Shown here in pieces: positions 59,338 through 64,000 of a stretch of 64,000 nucleotides of DNA (positions within the stretch are counted from its first letter, which is position 1; every line of letters begins with the position of its first letter). The translations under genes were made by a program, and so were the position numbers. The notes beneath the pieces were generated by a model. That model was not told the DNA's origin. It saw only the letters and a list, made by a program, of their open reading frames with translations, and searched no databases. Location: NCBI GenBank assembly GCA_021464245.1, contig JADCRB010000045.1, positions 830,468 through 894,467 of the forward strand, in the 5' to 3' direction. Source of the stretch: Carallia brachiata (lineage: Eukaryota > Streptophyta > Magnoliopsida > Malpighiales > Rhizophoraceae).

Positions 59338-60600
59338 CGATGAAAATTTTGATTACCTGGAGCCTTGATACATTTAGTGAGGTATAAGCATGTAATAATA
59401 TAAATAACTGTATTTAAAAAATATATTAAATTAAAAAAAATGATAAACCCTAATTTGAAGATTTTTTTATTTAAAATTATTCAGTATTCAGTTTATTAAA
59501 TTAATTAATTTAAACTAACTTAAATAAGATTCTGAATGGCGATAAAAATTTTCTAATAAGTATTTAACGCAGTTACATTTTTAATAATTAAACTCAAAAT
59601 TTTTAATTAAATAATATCAAATTCTTATCATCTGAACCGACACTTATTAGTGCTTTAACTCGGGTGACTGTCCAGAAAGATTTATGAACAACCAAACATT
59701 TTCAGTCTGGCATGATTTGACCGTTGCTCTAATGTGTTAAACCCCTTCAACTCCTTTCCCAAAAGTTGATCAGATTTTTTTTTCTTTTCCATTATATCTT
59801 AAAGTTTGGGAATAATTCTCGGTATTTCTATAAATTATATATTTTTTAAATTAAAATTTATCAATTTGAAAATAGAAACCTAGTTTTTTTTTTCTTAGAC
59901 TGTTAATATCTAAAAATTACATAAATTTTAATTAATTCGAATCGAGTCAGATAAACTCATAAAGGAAGTAAAGCTCTATTATTTTTCATCTGCTTTATTT
60001 ATAAAATTCGAACTTAAAATATTATTTAAGGATAACTGAACTTTTTATCACTCGGAACAATTTGGTAGAAATCTTTTCTTTTTTTTTGTTGTAAAAAAAT
60101 CTATTTTTTTTCTTAAGAAATTTATTTATTTTTTATCCATTAGGAGACCCATTAGCCGTGAGTTATATAATGAGAATAACTCTCTCCTCTCATAAATATC
60201 ACCTCTCCCTTTCCAAAATTTAAATTCAAGACTTTTATAATAAAAATTTTAAATTTAAACTGTTGTTCCTCTCCGACAGAAATCTAATTTTTTTTTTTTT
60301 TTGTCCTAGAAATCTAATTTTTTAATCAGCTGAGTGTCCTGACTTTGATTATGCTCGGGCCTCGGGGCACATCTAAAGTTTGTGCTGAATCTGATTTCTT
60401 GGAAAATTGCATTGTATGAAAGGGACAACTGTAACAGCACTAGAGCCCCAAAAAGGACCCAAAAATCGGCCCAATCCATGGATTCAATGGATAGAAGCTT
60501 TCATGCTTATGGACACTTCAGGCCCAAAATCAACTAGAAACGAGCTGGAGATTGTCTCAACTTTTTGCTGTACCACAACCAACTTTTTGCTCTACCAAGT

Positions 60601-62639
60601 CAAAATTATATTAATTTCTGAGACTGTACAGCGCGTCAGCATACATGAATTTATATCTGCTGATTGGTTCAAATCATGTTCTAGAATTGGCGTCGGCCTG
60701 GGATTTTGCAAAGTCGTTTTGAATAGGCTTTTCTGGATGAGTTTGAATGAATAGTAGTTTCATTCATACTATTTTAAAAAATAAAGCCTTGAATCAAATT
60801 GGGTCTGTCGAAATAGAAATCAAGCAAAAAAAGAGAACATAAAACATGTGCACTATTTTATTATGCGGGTAATTATCTAGTAAATATGATAATTTAGAAG
60901 GAAGTATGTAGAATTTATGTTAAAAAAAAAAACTGGTCAATAGTACAGTTTACGATACAATTAGTCTCGTAATAAAATTAAAATATGCATACTGATAATT
61001 CGGGTCGGTATGGTCCGCCGAATAGTCCATTTCAATTGATGTCAAGAAAATATGGCATTAAACTATGGCTGCCAAAAGGGCAAAAAGGTAGGAGGTGGAG
61101 GGAACTTTTTTGAAGTAAACGGGAAAAATTGTCCTTTTCTGCTAAAAATGGCAGCGAAAGTGAGCTTTTAAAATCACCTCTTGGCCTTATTATGGGCCTA
61201 TAATATGTTATGGGTCACCTGCCTCCATAACTAAAAGCTACTTATTATTAGACTTTTGAAGAAAAACGTAAGGCTACCTTTTTTGAAGATGCCATCCCCC
61301 CCAACTAGATTGTCCTCCTAATCTCGTATTGAACTGTTAAAAACCATCGATGAGCACCATGCACCACACACTGATAAGGTAAGTGCTTTTGACGGTGATA
61401 TACTTAAGAGCAACATTACATAATTTTACATAAATAATAACAAGTAATTACGAAATTTTATTCAATGGTATTGAACAGCTTACCTGTTTTTACTTTTAAA
61501 ATAATTATATCATTCAACAACACATATTCTTTTATAACTATTTTAAAATTATATAAATAAAAATATTAATTTTTTTCAAAACTTAATAATAATGATGTTG
61601 GAGGCAACGGCTGTGGTTTTGATTTGTAAAACTTTTGGTCATTGTCATGGAGGGTGGTTGTTGCTATCTGTTTCCTTTTTTTTGGCACATGTACACGTTT
61701 GAATGGGTCTTTCATGTACTTGGAAGGCCAAAGCAATGTTGCTCTAGGTCTAATCATTATGTACCAATAAAATTGAGTGCTGGTTCAATGTACATTTTTG
61801 TTTTTAGGTCACAAATTGTCGTTGTCAACTCTAATTTGCCATAGTGCAAGTTGTGAATATTTTATTAATCTGTCAACAAAATCCCTATCCATTAATATTG
61901 TTAGGAAATAGGATATGATATATATAGCCAAGTGATTTCTTTATCCCATGTATACAAATATCTTTTTCAACATAATCCCAAATTTCAGGTAAATTTTGAA
62001 ATTGAACTCCCAATTTCGAAATTACTTTCCCCCTTATCCTATTTTTAACTAATATTTTAGATAAAACAAAAAATTGAGTTCGAATTATATCGACTACTAC
62101 AATAACACGTAAGTCTTATCATACATCTCTATTAAAAACGAGAGTAATACAAACTTTGACCCGTCAATAAAACGAACGGGGAAGATTAACTGAATCCGTT
62201 GACCTATGAATGTCCCATTATAGGCTGGCAAGACCTTCCCCTATAGAGCCCCCCCTCACCAACATAATCCTAGGGCCCTAAGCCAATTGAAATGACCAAA
62301 AAGCCCATCAAACGAAACGTTATTTCCCACCACCACCTCCAATGCAGCCAAGGAAAGTGGTCAGAGACTCTTCAGAGACAGAGAGACCACCTCGTTGCAG
62401 CAGCGGCCTGCACAGATGACCGTTCAACAGAACCAGAAAAAACAGAGGACGTGGAAAAGAGAGCGAAAGCAAAGGGCCAGTTTTGCCATTTTTGGAAAAT
62501 ATCTGGTGGGCCATCACGCACCGTATCACTACCTCTTTTTTTTTTTCATTTTCTTCAAATTATCGTTTATATTTTTTTTAAAAAATAAATCATATATATA
62601 CATTTATTTATTTTATTTTATTTATTTATTTATTATAAT
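60601..62639. other. Spacer before the last gene
   Basis: AT-rich spacer without a supportable gene. The final 350 bases become less AT-rich and are probably promoter of the gene whose first exon ends at 62764. Confidence 0.4.
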
Positions 62640-62764
62640 TGTCCGTTACTTGCTCGATACAAACACGCAGAGAGGCTGGGAAACCGACCCGCATTTTTGA
62701 TTCTCCACACAGAACGAGAAACGCCCCGAGAGAGAGAGGCGCCAAGGAAATCGCATTGAGCTCG
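62640..62764 (+). other. Probable 5' untranslated first exon of a gene leaving the window
   Basis: A GA-rich, GC-richer stretch without ATG (CGCAGAGAGGCTGGGAAACC, then a GAGAGAGAG core) ends at a perfect plant donor, GAGCTCG|GTAAGTTTTT, following a TATA-rich region near 62590-62640. From 62765 to the window end the sequence is T-rich and intron-like, with possible acceptors (TTTTTTGCAG near 63120, TTTTACTTGCAG near 63842, CTCTGCAG near 63939). No coding exon can be recognised, so the product is unknown. Exon start is approximate. Confidence 0.45.
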
Positions 62765-64000
62765 GTAAGTTTTTCGTGGTCTTGTTAGTTATATTTTTGC
62801 GCAGGACTGTTTGGTTTCTGAGAAACCGAGGGAAAATATCATTTTCTTTTTGTTTGCTGTCTTTTTTTTTTTTCCTGGATGAAATCATATGTTTTTCGTG
62901 CTTCCTTCTTTTTTTTTTTTTGTAGTTTGTTCTCCGTAGTAGGGGACTTAACTGTTGCATTTGCTTTCGTAGATTTTCTCAGCAACCAAACAGTTTGCAT
63001 AATGTGCCTTAGAAAGCGTACACCGCTATATGTTGTAGAAGCCTTGGATTTTTTTAGCTGCTTGGGAAGCTATTATTATTATTATTATTATTAGTGTTAT
63101 TGTGCTTAAATTTTTTGCAGCCAGTTTCCAGTTGCATGACACTTGTGTGTGTGTGTGTGTGTTTTTTTTTTTTTTAAATTATTATTATTATTTTTTCTAC
63201 TAGTTTTGAATTGTAATTAGTGATGTGTTATCATTTGCTAATAACATATGCTAAATTTTTTTTTTGTAGTGAGAGTTTATAATTTGCTCTTAATTACAGC
63301 ATTTAATATCTTAAGTATGTGATGGAGTGGAGTATTTGCTTAGGCATGGAAAGGAGGTTAATGTTTTATGCTCTCAAAATTGGCTTTACAGAAAGAAAAA
63401 GAAAATAATTAGAAATGTAATAATATGATTGTTGTTAAAAAGGAATTAGAAGAACTCAATCTTACAGAGGACTTACCATACGACAGAACGAAATGGCAAG
63501 AATAGATTCATGTAGTTGAGACGCCAATTAAATTTGGGATTGAGGCTTTGTTGTCGTTGTTGGCCTTTTGGCTTTTATTTTTTGGTATAATTAAATATTT
63601 TGCTGGAGTTTATTTGCTATCCAGATTATGTGTACATTGGTAATTCTGTGGTGGTCTATATTTGGCAATGAACTTCAAGTATAAATTGGCAAAAGACCTA
63701 AGGAGAACACATAGGTGAAAATAAAAACCCTTGAGTTGGAGTTCTGTTATCTTCTCGTGCGCGGCGCTGCCTGCTTTACTGTAAATGTGGCCTTTTTCCT
63801 CTATTATGCCTCATCTTTACTAGATTTGCTGTTTTACTTGCAGTTTTGTAACAGTTTGATTGCTTTGACATATTGGATTTGTTTCCTGTTGTAGAATGAT
63901 CCAAACATGATTAAGTTATTTTTTTTAATCTCTGCAGCATTGATTTAGACTTTGCAAATAGAATTTATGATCTAAATTGGATGATTTTTCTCAAAACACT
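62765..64000 (+). other. Probable long first intron (to window end)
   Basis: T-rich sequence with ATT and GT microsatellites (63072-63093, 63144-63161). No coding frame of note. Could also contain a second untranslated exon. Confidence 0.35.

Larger units (their letters stand above)
55690..60600 (+). repeat. Tandem segmental duplication of a 2-3 kb unit
   Basis: Unit A (about 55690-57790) and unit B (about 57790-60600) are collinear direct copies. Matching landmarks: TGCGATTAATGTAGCCACATC at 55788 and 57879; AAACCATTTTATTCTCATA at 56461 and 58370; GGGAAAATTCTTCTGCCCCA at 56802 and 59031; CTCGGGCCTCGGGGCACATC at 57557 and 60354; GGCCCAATCCATGGATTCAA at 57672 and 60467. Unit B is longer because of insertions. 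Unit B's last segment also duplicates the ACTTTTTGCT string. Confidence 0.85.

Noticed and set aside
62292..62588. 98-residue plus-strand frame
   Set aside because: Ends in a T-rich stretch translated as Phe/Ile/Lys; probably promoter of the downstream gene.
1..64000. CRISPR arrays, bacterial operons, phage or virus genes
   Set aside because: No regularly spaced repeats, no operon-like gene packing and no viral protein motifs; all recognisable genes are intron-bearing plant nuclear genes.

Overview
This is a stretch of nuclear chromosome from a flowering plant, almost certainly a eudicot. The genes are split by many short AT-rich introns, the spacers are AT-rich and full of small transposon remnants, and every gene I can name has a close relative in Arabidopsis. 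I cannot fix the family or genus from the sequence alone.

Layout from left to right: (1) eIF3a, plus strand, 1128-6120, with a TATA box, a 5' leader intron and an overlapping upstream ORF. (2) Mitochondrial single-stranded-DNA-binding protein, plus strand, 7187-9512. (3) A TRIM-like LTR pair, 10172-10747. (4) A kinase-less wall-associated-kinase-type extracellular protein, plus strand, 12795-13409. (5) A PP2C phosphatase, minus strand, 14336-16629. (6) A Di19 zinc-finger protein, minus strand, 22245-25384, with a textbook AT-AC (U12-type) intron. (7) A tandem SINE-like pair, 27550-27909. (8) A SYP4-type Qa-SNARE, plus strand, 28326-31607. (9) The organellar exonuclease DPD1, minus strand, 32474-34268, with a Mutator-type MITE beyond its 5' end. 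(10) Importin alpha, minus strand, 38506-41874. (11) Small repeats and a decayed coding remnant, 43150-45940. (12) A small J-domain protein, minus strand, 46547-47876. (13) A CBP60 calmodulin-binding transcription factor, minus strand, 50269-53683. (14) A large tandem segmental duplication, about 55690-60600. (15) A probable first untranslated exon of a plus-strand gene that leaves the window, about 62640-62764.

The genes are independent housekeeping or stress genes, not a cluster or pathway: translation initiation, mitochondrial DNA maintenance, organelle DNA degradation, TGN membrane fusion, nuclear import, chaperoning, and drought or defence transcription.

The strongest pattern is that five of the ten named genes carry small indels. 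Each indel breaks an otherwise perfect family match, and repairing it restores an exact multiple of three across all exons. That points to residual indel error in the assembly more than to real pseudogenes. I found no previously undescribed system. The most interesting genuine biology is the Di19 AT-AC intron, two GC-AG introns, the eIF3a upstream ORF and the decaying tandem duplication.
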